Made by a program: the position numbers and the translations under genes | Assembly: GCA_023053685.1 (NCBI GenBank) | Contig: JALIGW010000002.1 | Location: 239,280,177 to 239,344,176, forward strand | DNA length: 64,000 nt | Direction of reading: 5' to 3' | Source: Diadophis punctatus similis | Taxonomy: Eukaryota; Chordata; Lepidosauria; Squamata; Dipsadidae | Shown here: positions 31,565 through 42,196 of the stretch, piece by piece | Layout: the number at the start of each line of letters is the position of its first letter | How positions within the stretch are numbered: the stretch's first letter is position 1 | The notes under the pieces: model-generated | Told to the model about the DNA's origin: nothing | The model's input: only the letters and a program-made list of their open reading frames with translations | The model's database searches: none

Positions 31565-32062
31565 AGTATGTATGCTCTGCATTTCTCTCTGTGTTCAATG
31601 AAAGAGCCTGCAAGCCAGTAAGAGCTGGGAAGATCGTTAGCACCTAGTTAGGGCTAGAAAAAAACTTATTCGGAGCAAGTAGAGCAATGAAAAAAACCCT
31701 GAAAGACTTAGGGCTAGAAAAACATTCTTTGGAGAGAGTAACAATGAAAAAGCCTGTAAGGTAAGAGCTGGGAAGATCTGTTAGCACCTAGTTAGGGCTG
31801 GAAAAAAAGCTCCGAAAAAGCTATATTCAGAGTATAAGACGTACCCAAATTTTCAGCCACTTTTAGGGAGGAAAAAGGTGCGTCTTATACTCCAAAAAAT
31901 ACGGTATTCGGCTTCTCAATATGTCCCGCTTCAACAGCTAACTTGGAAACAGAACCGTGCTACTGAATCCCAATCGCAACACTTGACCTTCTCATCTGCA
32001 TTGAGTCTCATGACAGAACCAGATCCCGAAAACGTTTCCCTGTTCTTCTAAAGCTTCCCTAC

Positions 32063-32206
32063 CTGAGCTGTTGCTGATCCATGACAAAGAGGATTTTGAT
32101 CCTCCTCAGAGATGCTTCCCCATAGCTGCTTCATAGAGGAGGGATGGGAGCGACTGTCTCTTCCTTCAGGAGTTACCAAGACCGACTGCTTCAGAGGTTC
32201 CTGCAT
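32063..32206 (-). CDS. Gene C: leader coding exon (start codon)
   Basis: 144-bp exon, 48 residues, start ATG directly after acceptor TTTCAG (G at 32207), donor CTCAG|GTAGGG after 32063, phase 0. It encodes MQEPLKQSVLVTPEGRDSRS, then HPSSMKQLWGSISEEDQNPL and CHGSATAQ. It has one residue more than gene B near HPSSM and one fewer near GSISEED, so length is kept. Paralogous to 17946-18089 and 47394-47525. Function unknown; it may be a short acidic N-terminal tail ahead of the KRAB box. Confidence 0.85.
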
Positions 32207-32239
32207 CTGAAATCAACAGCCGGGATGACAGAAAAATTA

Positions 32240-33600
32240 TTAGATTAAAACAACTGAACATTGTAAGAAGGAGATTCTTCTACCCCCCCTCCCAACCCCA
32301 AATGGACCATGTTATATAACCATAGTAAAAGCCAATGTTCCCTCTGACATTAGAAAACGCTGTGTGGCAGTTGGAAACTGCTGCGTGGCATTTTCTTATC
32401 ACGTGTGCGGCCGCGCAGCCGCGCATCTTAGAGGGAACATTGGCAATAGCACTTAAGGCTTATACATCGCTTCGCTGTGCTTTACAACCCTCTCTAAGCG
32501 GTTTACAGAGTCGGCATATTGCCCCCAACAATCTGGGTCCTCATTTTACCGACCTCGGAAGGGCGGAAGGCTGAGTCAACCTTATATCCATAGTTGGGAG
32601 ATGCAAATCCCATTCGGAATACTTCTCCATCCTGTGGAATAATCTGGATAGGGCAAACACCACTCTGGGACTGAAAAAAATCATGTGACCATGGGGATGC
32701 CGCAACGGTCATTAAGTGTGAAAAAACGATCGTAAGTCACTTCTTTCCCAGTGCCGTCGTCACTTCGAACGGTCACTAAAGGAACGATTGTAAATCGAGG
32801 ACTACCTGTAATCTGGGTCGGGGAAAGAGAACTCTGGGATTGAAAGTGGAGGGAAACCAGAGCATCTTCTATTGATCTTCTACGACCTGCCTTTGAGCCG
32901 GGCAAGGGAACGGGATCTTCCTCCCAGGAGGGGAAACTCTCACCTTCCGTTGTAACTTCGAATGGTCACTAAATGAACTGTTAAATCGAGGACTACTTAA
33001 AATCTGGGGGGGACACACACAGGATTCCAGCACTTAAATTGGAGGGAAACCAAAGTCTCTTCTATTGTTACAACTTGCATTTCTGTCTCCAAAGCTGGAC
33101 TGTATTATAACCAAAGTTAGAGATGCAAATTCCTGTGAAATAATCTGGATGAGAACCAGAACTCTGGGACTGGAAGCGGAAGGAAACCAGAGCATCTTCT
33201 ATTGATAGGACATGCCTTTTGAGCCGGGCAAGGGAACTGGATTTTCCTCCTAGGAGGGGAGAGAGACCCTCACCTTCCATTGTAGCTTCGAATGGTCACT
33301 AAATGAACTGTTGTAAGTCGAGGACTATCTGTAACCAGGGCGGGAAAAACAGGATTCTGGGACTGAAACTGGAGGGAGACCAGAGCATCTTCTATTGATA
33401 GGACCTGTATCTCAGCCGGGCAAGGGTGCTGCCTCCTCCTCCTCCCCTCCAGGGCCAGAGGGAGGCTGAACGGGAAGCCTCAGTTACAACTTGCATTTGT
33501 GTCCAAACCTGGAAGGTGTTATATCAATAGTTGGAGATGGGAATTCCCTTGGGATTTCCCTCTTCCTCCTGTGGAATAAACTGGGTGGGGAAACAGGCTG
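32240..33600. repeat. Intron ladder units, gene C, with repeat fragments
   Basis: Five or more diverged ladder units (for example 33050-33200 and 33480-33590). Between them lie a truncated SINE (32443-32582) and pieces of the GTCGAGGACTACCTG family (32700-32810, 32950-33000, 33280-33335). The segment 33360-33640 is nearly the same as 3390-3680 in gene A. Confidence 0.6.
32443..32582 (-). mobile_element. Truncated squamate SINE
   Basis: Only the tail half remains: GCAATAGCACTTAAGGCTTA to GGCTGAGTCAACCTTA; the tRNA head is missing. Confidence 0.7.
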
Positions 33601-33804
33601 TTCTCCAAGGCACCAGAAGGCCAGACAAGGAATAATGGATGGAAGCTGACCAAGGAGAGATTCAACCTGGAAATAAGGAGGAACTTTCTGACGGTGAGAG
33701 CGGATCAACCAGTGGAACAGCTTCCCTGAGGAGGCTGTGAGAGCTCCAACACTTGAGACTTTCAAAAAAAGATTGGACTGCCATTTGTCTGAAATGGTGT
33801 AGGG

Positions 33805-34805
33805 CAGGGGTGGCCAAACCGTGGCGCATGCGCCAAACGTGGCGCATTGGCTGATTGCAAGTGGCGCATTGGTCTCCCGCCCGCCCACCTCTTCCCTTAG
33901 CATTTGAAAGAATGAGAGGCACGCGGGCAGGAGCCTGCCGCCGATGCCGCCACTTCGCCGGGCGCCTCTGCTGAGAGGTTTTCCGACTGGGTCCCAGGTG
34001 CTTTTTCCCCTCCCCACCCACTGCCCTCACTTTCCCTCTCGTTGCCTCCCTGGATCTAAGATCCCTCCTCCTCCTCCAACTGCTGTCCTTCACACACAAC
34101 ACGCCCCCACAAAAACAACAGCCTACAACCAACGTCCCACCCACGCCCAACCTGCCACTGACATGGCCAAACACACCCATTCACACCCAGAATACTCTGC
34201 CCTTACCAAACAAACACCGTGCACCCTTGCCACGCACCCTTGTACCTCCCCAAGCCCAAACGCTCCTGCTGCTGCTGCACCTCCATTCCCCCCCTCGCCC
34301 TGCCCGAACATACAGCCGCCGCGCCCGCCTCTCACCTGCCCCGCTGCCTCGCACCCGGGGGCAGTAGGGACAAGCTGCAGGCTCAGCTGCAGCCCAGACG
34401 AGCCGAGGAACTGCGGGGAGCCTCCCATGTGTTGCACCTCCCTCCCAGCCTTCACCCGTGCCTCTACGCCGCCAGCGTGGAGCCGTGACAGGAATGGGGG
34501 CAGCTTGGTAAGCGGTAGCGCGCGCTCTCCTTCCCTCCCATGCGCGTTAACCCTGCCAGCGCCACGGTCGGGGACTCAGTCAGATGGCTGGAGCCCCGCG
34601 GGAGATGACGACAGAGGCTCCTTCCTCCTCCAAGGGGAGGAGAGCAATCCACCCACCTACCTCGCTTGGCGCGGTTCCCCTGGGAGCGACCCCCAGCCGG
34701 GACCCAGAAGTGCGATGCTCTTCCAGGCTTCTCTTCCAGGACTTGGCATCTTGGAAGAGGGCTGGGCGAGGGAGAAAGGAGCCACGGTGGGGATTGATTT
34801 GCAGG

Positions 34806-34846
<41 letters not shown>

Positions 34847-35469
34847 TTAGGAAGGAAGGAAGGAAGGAAGGAAGGAAGGAAGGAAGGAAGGAAGGAAGGA
34901 AGGAAGGAAGGAAGGAAGGAAGGAAGGAAGGAAGGAAGGAAGAAAAAGATGTTAGGAAGGAAGGAAGACAGAAAGAAAGAAGGAAGAAAGAAAGATGTTA
35001 GGAAGGAAGAAAGAACGAGATGTTAGGAAGGAAGGAAGGAAGATAGACAAAGAAAGAAAGATGTTAGGAAGGAAGGAAGACAGAAAGAAGAGAGGAAGGA
35101 AGGAAGATGTTAGGAAGGAAGAGAGAGAAAGAAAGAAAGATGTTAGGAAGGAAGACAAAGAAAAAGAAAGATGTTAGGAAGGAAGGAAGGAAGAAGAAAG
35201 AAGACAGAAAGAAAGAAAGAATGAAAGAAGTTAGGAAGACAGACAGAAAGAAAGAAAGAGAAAGAAAGAAAGAAAGATGTTAGGAAGGAAGAAAGACAAA
35301 GAAAAAGAAAGATGGTAGGAGGGGTAGTCTTCTATGGCAAGTATATGTCCTATGGGAGTGGGGCGGCATACAAAAACAACCAAATAAATAAATAAATAAA
35401 TAATGGCGGATCGGAACTCGTCTGCGGAAAAATTTGGCGGATGGTATGCTTAAGGTTGGCCACCACTGG
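33805..35469. mobile_element. 1.7-kb non-autonomous hAT element
   Basis: Ends CAGGGGTGGCCAAAC and GTTGGCCACCACTG, perfect 8-bp duplication GTGTAGGG (33797-33804, 35470-35477). Contents: GTGGCGCATTGG repeats near the left end, a C-rich block to about 34800, then a purine-rich microsatellite. Near the right end, at 35340, is the GGGCGGCATA tail of another element. No transposase domain was seen; the 360-codon plus-strand frame is low-complexity. The paralogous gene A site at 3839 is empty. Confidence 0.88.
34809..35330. repeat. GA / GGAA / GAAA microsatellite block
   Basis: (GA)n at 34809-34842, then about 100 bp of GGAA units and 400 bp of interrupted GGAA/GAAA with recurring GATGTTAGGAAGG islands every 30-60 bp, suggesting higher-order duplication. 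Confidence 0.9.
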
Positions 35470-35659
35470 TGTAGGGACTCCTGCTTGGGGGGGGGGTTGG
35501 ACTAGATGACCTACAAGGCCCCTTCCAACTCTAATAATCTGCAATCTGTAAAAATCTATAAACCCTGGGGCTGAAAGGGGAGGGAAACCAACGTCTCTTC
35601 TATTGTTACAACTTGGTGACTCTCCAAAGCTGGACCATGTTATAGCCATCGTTGGAGAT

Positions 35660-35812
35660 GGTATCTGAGGGCACCACTGTGCCTACCGTCCCTGTCCTAC
35701 TGTCCTATTGTCCTCTTTTATCGTTACTTTTTACTTATGTTTATACAAACTACTACTATCCTGTACATGTTTGACCAATAAATAAAAAAAATAAAATAAA
35801 TAAAAGTGGATT
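35660..35812 (+). mobile_element. L2-like LINE 3' UTR
   Basis: CACCACTGTGCCTACCGTCC and TTTGACCAATAAATAAA, matching 18395-18535. Confidence 0.65.
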
Positions 35813-35814
35813 TT

Positions 35815-36480
35815 CCTCCCGTGAGGGGATCTCTTCACCTGCCGCCGCTCCCTCCCCTCCTGGGCCCGAGGAGCGGAAAGCCGCAGTCCGGGAGCAGCAG
35901 CTCTCCGCCCGGCCCTCCCGCAGCCAGCCAGCCCGCCCGTTATCTCCGGGATCCCTCCTCCTCCTCCTCCCGGGGTTTCAGCCTGCCGGGGGCGAAGCTG
36001 CTGCAGTCGGCTGCAGACCGCCCGGGGCCCCGCCGACGTCCGGGAGCCCAAAACGGCAGAAGCGCTCGGCGGGGAGGCTCCGGCCCGGGCCTCCTCCCCG
36101 CCCTCCTCCCCGGTCTCAGCGGCTCTGCTCCCGACCTCCTCCTCCGCCAGGCCATCGGGCTGCCCCGCCGCGCCTCTCCTCTCCTGCCCGGCTAGCCTCC
36201 GGACGCTCAGCCGCTCCGCTCCGGATTCCCCTTCCCCGCCGCCTCCTTCTTTCCGCGGAGAGCGGGATCGCGCTTCCCAGTGATCTGGATCCGGGGAAGC
36301 GCGGCCGCCAATCGATCCCCGAGAATCCGCTCCCGGCGAAATTGTCCCCCCCCCGCCTCTCCTCCGGGAGGCTCGGACTACGGGTGTGAGAGAGCGCTCC
36401 TTCCTAGAGAGGCATCGCTCCGACAGCCTCCCTCCCCTTTTGCGACCCCCCCCCCCAACTTTAAATATCCCCCGGAGCCC
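35815..36480 (-). promoter_or_regulatory. Gene C CpG-island promoter and non-coding exon 1
   Basis: CpG-rich block matching those of A, B and D. It has the shared block at 36386-36412 (minus strand CCTCTCTAGGAAGGAGCGCT), a TTTAAA at 36465-36460 about 50 bases upstream of it, and a candidate exon-1 donor GCGGCAG|GTGAAG with last exon base at 35839. Distance from this donor to the leader exon is 3.6 kb, against about 1 kb in gene B, because of the inserted hAT. Transcription start inferred near 36430. Confidence 0.7.
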
Positions 36481-36499
36481 CCCCCCTCTCTTTTGCGGC

Positions 36500-36690
36500 C
36501 TTCTGACCAGCAACTCCAATGGGAAAGCCAGATTCACTTAACAACTCTAACTTATTCAACTGCAATGATTCACTTTAACTGTGGTGTGAAAGGTGGCAAA
36601 TGAGGCAAAGCTCGCTTAACAAACATCTCGCTTAACCACAGGAATGGCGGGCTCCGTTATTGGTCGTCAGGCGAGGACTAGCTGTACTGG
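36500..36690. repeat. GTCGAGGACTACCTG-family repeat fragment
   Basis: GCGGCCTTCTGACCAGCAAC, TTCACTTAACAACTC and GGCGAGGACTAGCTG mark a reversed fragment directly upstream of the gene C promoter. Confidence 0.5.
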
Positions 36691-36839
36691 GGATCCTCTC
36701 TCCTCTTTAGAGATGCGAAAGGAGCCCAAAGACTCAAATGCAAGTGGTCCTCGACTTGCAACAGTTCATTTAGTGCCCTCAAGATCAACCGCAGCCCTGA
36801 TGCGGCCCTCAATAAAATTGAGTTTTGACACCCCTGGCC

Positions 36840-36965
36840 TAAACAGAGAAGAACAACTCTCAAGAATGTCCCAAAGGTGCTTTTTTCGAGAGGCAACAGG
36901 ACTTTCTGGTTTTTCTTGGAAGACGTTTTTGCTTCTCATCCAAGACACTTCTTCATCCAAGAATG
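36840..36965 (-). mobile_element. Penelope-like element 3' terminal fragment
   Basis: Reverse of TTGGATGAGAAGCAAAAACG and AGAAAGTCCTGTTGCCTC, the 3' end also seen at 37708, 42857, 49755 and 50425. The copy at 49755 extends into coding sequence that identifies the family. Confidence 0.6.
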
Positions 36966-37009
36966 AACAAATAAAAAGGATGTGGAGACTCTAGAAAGAG
37001 TCTTGGCCC

Positions 37010-37194
37010 CATGAGTAAAAACCCATGAGTGGGTTTTTAAATTGTGGTTTTTAAAATGCTTTAAAATGTTTTAATTTTTTACATTGTTTTAATTTTGCTT
37101 TTAAATCTTTTAACTGTTTTTTAGGTTTTGTATTCAATATGCTGTGAGCCGCCCAGAGTCCCTTTGGGAGTTGGGCGGCATACAAATCTAATAA

Positions 37195-37261
<67 letters not shown>

Positions 37262-37262
37262 G
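37010..37262 (+). mobile_element. L2-like LINE tail with (AAAT)n
   Basis: T-rich 3' UTR with GTGAGCCGCCCAGAGTCC and GGGAGTTGGGCGGCATACAA, then about 70 bp of AAAT units. Confidence 0.65.
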
Positions 37263-37706
37263 AGTGCAGAGAAGAGCAACAAAGATGATTAGGGAACTGG
37301 AGGCTAAAACATATGAAGAACGGTTGCAGGACTTGGGTAGGTCTAGTTTAATGAAAAGAAGGACCAGGGGAGACATGATAGCAGTGTTCCAATATCTCAG
37401 GGGTTGCCACAAAGAAGAGGGAGTCAAACTATTCTTCAAAGCACCTGAGGGTAGAACAAGAAGCAATGGGTGGAAACTAATCAAGGAGAGAAGCAACTTA
37501 GAACTAAAGAGAAATTTCCTGACAGTTAGAACTATTAATCAGTGGAACAGCTTGCCTCCAGAAGTTGTGAATGCTCCAACACTGGAAGTTTTTAAGAAGA
37601 TGTTGGATAACCATTTGTCTGAAGTGATGTAGGGATTCCTGCCTAAGCAGGGGGTTGGACTAGAAGACCTCTAAGGTCCTTTCCAACTCTGTTATTATTA
37701 TTATTA
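37262..37706 (+). mobile_element. CR1 LINE 3' end
   Basis: [20 protein letters not shown] to LDNHLSEVM, then the CR1 3' UTR and a TTATTA tail. It starts precisely at the end of the AAAT array, and a Penelope-like fragment with the same orientation follows. Confidence 0.85.
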
Positions 37707-37707
37707 T

Positions 37708-37860
37708 AGAAATGAAACGTCTTCAAAGAAAAACCAGAAAGTCCAGTTGCCTCTTGAAAAAGCACTTTTGGGACAACCATGACCTGGATGACAGAATCTC
37801 CACAGACACCTCTCAAGAATGCATCAGTGAAACAAAGAGCAATGACTAGTATATTTCTCA
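37708..37860 (+). mobile_element. Penelope-like element 3' terminal fragment
   Basis: GAAATGAAACGTCTTCAAAG and CAGAAAGTCCAGTTGCCTC, then GGGACAACCATGACCTGGAT. Confidence 0.6.
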
Positions 37861-38249
37861 GAGCAAGAGGGACAAAAAAAAAGCAGCAGCAGAACCCCCA
37901 AAACTAGACAAGGCATATCAAACCACCACTGGGCAAGAGCCACCGGTATCACAAACTTACAGCCTGGCTTTGACCAGATGGAAGGGATGGTAAATAAAAC
38001 CTATGATTTAATGAGTTATGGATAGAAGCATCTCACTTATGACTGGAGATTCAGGATACAAAAAAGAAGGAAAAATCATCTACACTTTTTTAAAAAAGAT
38101 AACAGTCCCAGAAAATAGCATGTCCCATTGGAAAGGAGGAAAAGAAGCCCAAATAAAGTCAACAATTAAATTAAGGGAAATACTCTAGCCAAATTTCTGA
38201 AGAGTTGGCCAAAAGTTAGATTTTGGAGAGAAGGACGTGTATATCTGTC

Positions 38250-38255
38250 TTTATT
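38250..38255 (-). terminator. Gene D polyadenylation signal (AATAAA)
   Basis: AATAAA within CTCCAACCTTAATAAAGAC on the minus strand, in the same sequence context as the gene C signal at 23883-23878. Confidence 0.6.
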
Positions 38256-38576
38256 AAGGTTGGAGTCTGTTGAGGTATTTGTGTGTTGATCAGTTTTACA
38301 TGATTATCATGACATTTATGTAACATTCATCTGTGTGATTCTGCCACACTTATTCTGTACTGTGGGACAATCCTGGACAAGGTGTTCCTCTCTTCTGTGG
38401 GACACCTCATCAAATACTTTTATATCCTTCTTGGATGCTTTTTTACAAGGCTAAACATTCCCCACCAGCCTCAATTTGTTGTCATGGGACTTAATTGATA
38501 AACCCTGTTAACCATTATGTTAAGACCTTTATTCATGACAATGTCTGGATGTGGTGAAGACTTTAGTAAAATATAT

Positions 38577-38910
38577 ATAAAGACACATCCGGACATATAT
38601 ATATACCCTTTCCACGATATAGATAGATACAGTAGGTAGGTAGGTAGGTAGGTAGGTAGGTAAGATAGATAGATAGATGATAGATATAGATGATAGATAG
38701 ATGATAGATATAGATAGATGATAGATAGATAGATGATAGGTAGGTAGGTAGGTAGATAAGATAGATAGATGATAGATAGATAGATGATAGATAGATGATA
38801 GGTAGGTAGGTAGATAAGAGATAGATAAGATAGATGATAGATAGATGATAGATAGATAGATAGATGATAGGTAGGTAGGTAGGTAGATAAGATAGATAGA
38901 TAAGATAGAT

Positions 38911-38997
<87 letters not shown>

Positions 38998-39040
38998 TGG
39001 AAAGGGTATATATACTGTATATGTCCGGATGTGTCTTTAT
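38577..39040. repeat. GATA/TAGG array inside an inverted repeat
   Basis: About 370 bp of GATA units with blocks of TAGG, in 30-60-bp higher-order groups and ending in about 100 bp of pure GATA. It is bounded by inverted arms: AAAGACACATCCGGACATAT at 38579 and ATATGTCCGGATGTGTCTTT at 39020, with the facing inner edges CCCTTTCC and GGAAAGGG. It lies in the gene D 3' UTR region. Confidence 0.9.
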
Positions 39041-39084
39041 AGATATTTTCTCCCAAGTGGAATTTTTCTGGGATTCAAGATAAC

Positions 39085-39395
39085 ATGTCCCATTAAAATG
39101 GTTCCCTCTCTTGATACAATTTTTCCTACATTCTACGCATTTATGATCCACGGAGCTCATCTAAAGTCACGTATAAATGTCTTTAGGGCCAGTACCAATA
39201 GTCAAGAGTTTGTACGTACTTGAGATGTTCCTCCCAAAATAAAATATTTTCTGGGAAATAAGGGCCTAAATCCAAAGGGTCATTCAGGGCCTTTTTAAGG
39301 TTGTCCCATGTGATTTCCTTTAGGTCTGATAAGTCTATTCTTCCAATTGAATATTTCTCCACAGACCCCATATTTCTATAGTTTCCCCCACGAGG
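39085..39395 (-). pseudogene. Fossil zinc fingers in the gene D 3' UTR
   Basis: Two decayed fingers after the stop. KP*KYGVCGEIFNWKNRLIRP (39300-39393) matches the fossil after gene B, again with a stop and no histidines. Further on, HKCVECRKNCIKRGNHFNGT (39090-39155) keeps C-x2-C spacing only. Confidence 0.65.
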
Positions 39396-39417
39396 GCCCC
39401 ATTTTTAGAAGAAAACA

Positions 39418-40700
39418 TTAGAGAGGAAAGCTTCCGAGTTTTGGTTTCTCTGTTGTTGATTTGTGTTGCGAAAGACAATTTGATTGGTGGAGGTTTTTCC
39501 CATTGTCGGCGCATTTATATGGTTTTTCTCCGGCGTGAATTCTTTTGTGTTTGATAAGATTTGCGTTCTGAGTGAAGCTTTTTCCGCACTCCGGGCATCT
39601 GTACGGTTTTTCTCCTGTGTGGACCATTTTGTGGCGAATGAAATTACTGTACTTACGGAAGCTGTTCCCACAGTCAACGCACCTGTAGGGTTTCTCCCCC
39701 GTGTGGATCCTTTCGTGGCTTCTGTGCTCAGATCGTCCACTGAACGTCTTTCCACACATCCGGCAACTATATGGTTTCTCGCCAGTGTGGGTGCGTTGGT
39801 GTCTCATCAGGCCGTCCTTATAGGAAAACCTCTTTCCGCACTCGGTGCATTTATATGGCTTCTCTCCGGTGTGTTTTCTTTTATGAGATGCGAGACGACT
39901 GCTACAATTAAAGTCCTTTCCGCACTCCAGACATTTATATGGCTTCTCCCCCGTGTGAATCCTTTTATGGCAAATAAAATAACTTCTGCAACTGAAGCTT
40001 TTCCCACATTCCTTGCACGTGTACGGTTTCTCCCCCGTGTGGGATCGTTGGTGTGTTTTAAGGTGACCGCTCTGACTGAATCCTCTTCCACACACCGGGC
40101 ACACATACGGTTTCTCCCCTGTGTGGGTCCGTTCATGTATGAGGAGGTTACTCCTCTGACTGAATGTCTTTTCACACCTCAGACATTTATAAGGTTTCTC
40201 CCTCGGGGGATTTTTTTGAGGTAAAATAGGTAACTGTTTCATACTGAAATCCACTCCACGCTCATACGGCTTCTCTTCTTTGTGGGAAATTATGCGACTG
40301 CTGAAACTGAAATTTCCCTCACAATTTATAAATGCATGTGGTGTCTCTTCAGCGTACAATGAGCGATGTGAGGTAAAGTAGGAGGTAGAGCTGATACTTC
40401 GCCCATCCTCTTGATATTCATATTGTTCCTCTTTGGTCTGGGTTGCACAATATCGAATGAAATCAGTGTTTTCTTTGTCTCCTTTGACACATCTGAAATA
40501 ATCTCCCTTTTCATCTCCTTGGTGAACTTCCTGGGTTTGGAGGCTACTAGGTTCAGGTGATGTCTTCCCTCCGTTTCTCATGCAACTTTTCATACCCTTT
40601 TGAAGTGCGTCTTGATGTCCGAGTATCCCTTCTTCGGACTTGATCATTTGTAACAGTGCTACCCTAGGGTGCTCGCTGTTCTCATGCTCCTGCCCATACA
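39418..40700 (-). CDS. Gene D: C2H2 zinc-finger exon, 8 intact fingers
   Basis: Last coding exon of a KRAB zinc-finger protein of 513 residues when joined to the exons at 44823 and 47394. The acceptor TTCAAATCAG precedes 40700, and the phase-1 join gives VYGQEHEN. The spacer keeps MIKSEEG and a decayed finger ([15 protein letters not shown]). Eight intact fingers follow from about residue 257. A ninth ([20 protein letters not shown]) has lost its second cysteine, and HKST has replaced the final histidine region, so it should not bind zinc. The C-terminal tail is longer and frame-altered relative to C. Fingers 1-2 match gene C fingers 1-2; finger 3 matches C finger 10. Seven fingers are missing between them. 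It likely binds a shorter site than B and C. Confidence 0.93.
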
Positions 40701-41157
40701 CTGATTTGAAGTAAGGGAGAGAAAAAAAGAAAAAGAAAAAAAATTAATCTCAAAAATTGTTTGTGAATGAAAAGTACTGCAGATGTTATTTTCTGTTACG
40801 GAAATTTTTTTTGCTGATTTCCTCTTTGTGGGCCTAGGAAAAAAACAACCAAGCTTTCATTTGATTTAGGATTCTGGCCGAGTCATTTATGTTCTTTTAA
40901 TTCTTCCTCACTTTAATTTCAAGAGGAATTTCTTTTTTCTCTCTCTCTCATGAAAAATCTCTTATTTTTGATTCTTCAAAGCCTGAAACACCAAGAGCAA
41001 GGTGCGGGGGATGGGGTGGAAATCAAGATTAAAACGGAAAAATAAGAAACATCCTTAGAGGAGGAGGAATCCTGAGATGCCCAAATTTGAAATAGTTATG
41101 CCTAATAAGCATTATTTATTAGGAATATATTAACCAATTGCTACTTACCGTATTTTT

Positions 41158-42196
41158 CAGAATATAAGAGAGGCTGAAAATTTGGGTGCGTCTTATACTC
41201 CGAATGTAGCTTTTTTGGAGCTTTTTTCCCAGCCCTAACTAGGTGCTAACGATCTTCCCAGCTCTTACCTTGCAGGCTTTTTCATTGTTATTCTCTCCGA
41301 AGAATGTTTTTCCAACCCTAAGTCTTTGCAGGGTTTTTTTCATTGCTCTACTTCAGTGATGGCGAACCTTTTTTTCCTTGGGTGCCGAAATAGTGCATGC
41401 ACGCACTATTACACGCACGTGTGTGCCCACACCCATAATTCAAAGCCCCCCACTTGCCCCACCCCCCTGCGCATGCGTGCTCGACCCCCCCACTCTCCCG
41501 TTTCCCGACTTCCAGTGGGCCCAGTAGGCCCGTTTTTTGCCTTCCCCAGTCTCCAGAGGCTTTCTTGGAGCTTGGGGAGGGCGAAAACACTTCCCCCGCC
41601 ATCCCAGAGGCCCTCCAGAGGCCAAAATCACCCTCCCAGAACCTCTGTGCGAGCCAAAAATCAGCTGGCGTGCACGCACATGCACACTGGAGCTGAGCTA
41701 GGGCAACAACTCGCGTGCCGGCAGATATGGCTCGGCGTGCCACCTGTGGCACCCGTGCCATAGGTTCGCCATCACTGCTCTACTTGCTCCCAATAAGTTT
41801 CTTTCCAGCCCTAACGAGGTGCTAACGGTCTTCCCAGCTCTTACTGGTTTGCTGGCTCTTTCATTGTTACTCTCTCCGAAGAATGTTTTTCCAGCTCTAA
41901 GTCTTTGCAGGCTTTTTTTCATTGCTCTACTTGCTCCCAATAAGTTTCTTTCCAGCCCTAACGAGGTGCTAACAGTCTTCCCAGCTCTTACCAGCTTGCT
42001 GGCTCTTTCATTGTTACTCTCTCCGAATAAGGTTTTTTTAAGCCCTATCCAGGGGATAAAATAATGTGCTGAGGCTGACCAGACTAAGGACACTAGCCAG
42101 ATGAATACCTGGTAGGCAGATTTTTTCCTCTATTTTCCTCCCCAAAAACTAAGGTCGTCTTATACTCCGGTGCGTCTTATACTCCGAAAAATACGG
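41158..42196. mobile_element. TA-flanked MITE, split by a hAT element
   Basis: Ends CCGTATTTTTCAGAATATAA and TTATACTCCGAAAAATACGG with TA either side. Inside are two imperfect repeats of the TTTTTCATTGCTCTACTTGC to GTGCTAACGGTCTTCCCAGC region. A hAT element interrupts the first. Confidence 0.85.
41354..41777. mobile_element. hAT element, GATGGCGAACC family
   Basis: Ends CAGTGATGGCGAACCTTT and CCATAGGTTCGCCATCACTG, perfect 8-bp duplication CTCTACTT (41346-41353, 41778-41785). Reference-quality copy for the related elements at 14830, 21836, 28829 and 59468. Confidence 0.92.

Larger units (their letters stand above)
28617..31595 (+). mobile_element. Defective Ty1/copia LTR retrotransposon
   Basis: Order: 5' LTR (28617-30101, itself carrying a hAT), primer site 30104-30117, gag-protease-preintegrase frame to 31564, then only 38 bp of a 3' LTR (about 31558-31595). 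Integrase core, reverse transcriptase and RNase H are deleted, together with the two ends of the 3' LTR. The junction carries the shared word CAAGGCCTAGAG, present in both LTR and internal sequence, consistent with deletion by short homology. Confidence 0.88.
28437..31904. mobile_element. TA-flanked MITE split by a copia element
   Basis: Outer ends CCGTATTTTTCAGAGTATAA and CTTATACTCCAAAAAATACGG with TA at both sides. The MITE itself is 28437-28616 plus 31596-31904; everything between is a Ty1/copia insertion. The uninterrupted version at 48963-49457 reads GAGAGTAACAATGAAAGAGC across the junction. Confidence 0.85.
33600..35545 (+). mobile_element. CR1 LINE 3' end, split by a hAT element
   Basis: CR1 coding end (33600-33804) and 3' UTR (35470-35545) separated by the insertion at 33805-35469. 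The unsplit twin is at 3640-3910 in gene A. Confidence 0.85.

Noticed and set aside
33944..35026. 360-codon plus-strand open frame
   Set aside because: Proline-rich then Lys/Glu/Gly/Arg-repeat translation of a C-rich stretch and a GGAA microsatellite inside a hAT element; no domain.
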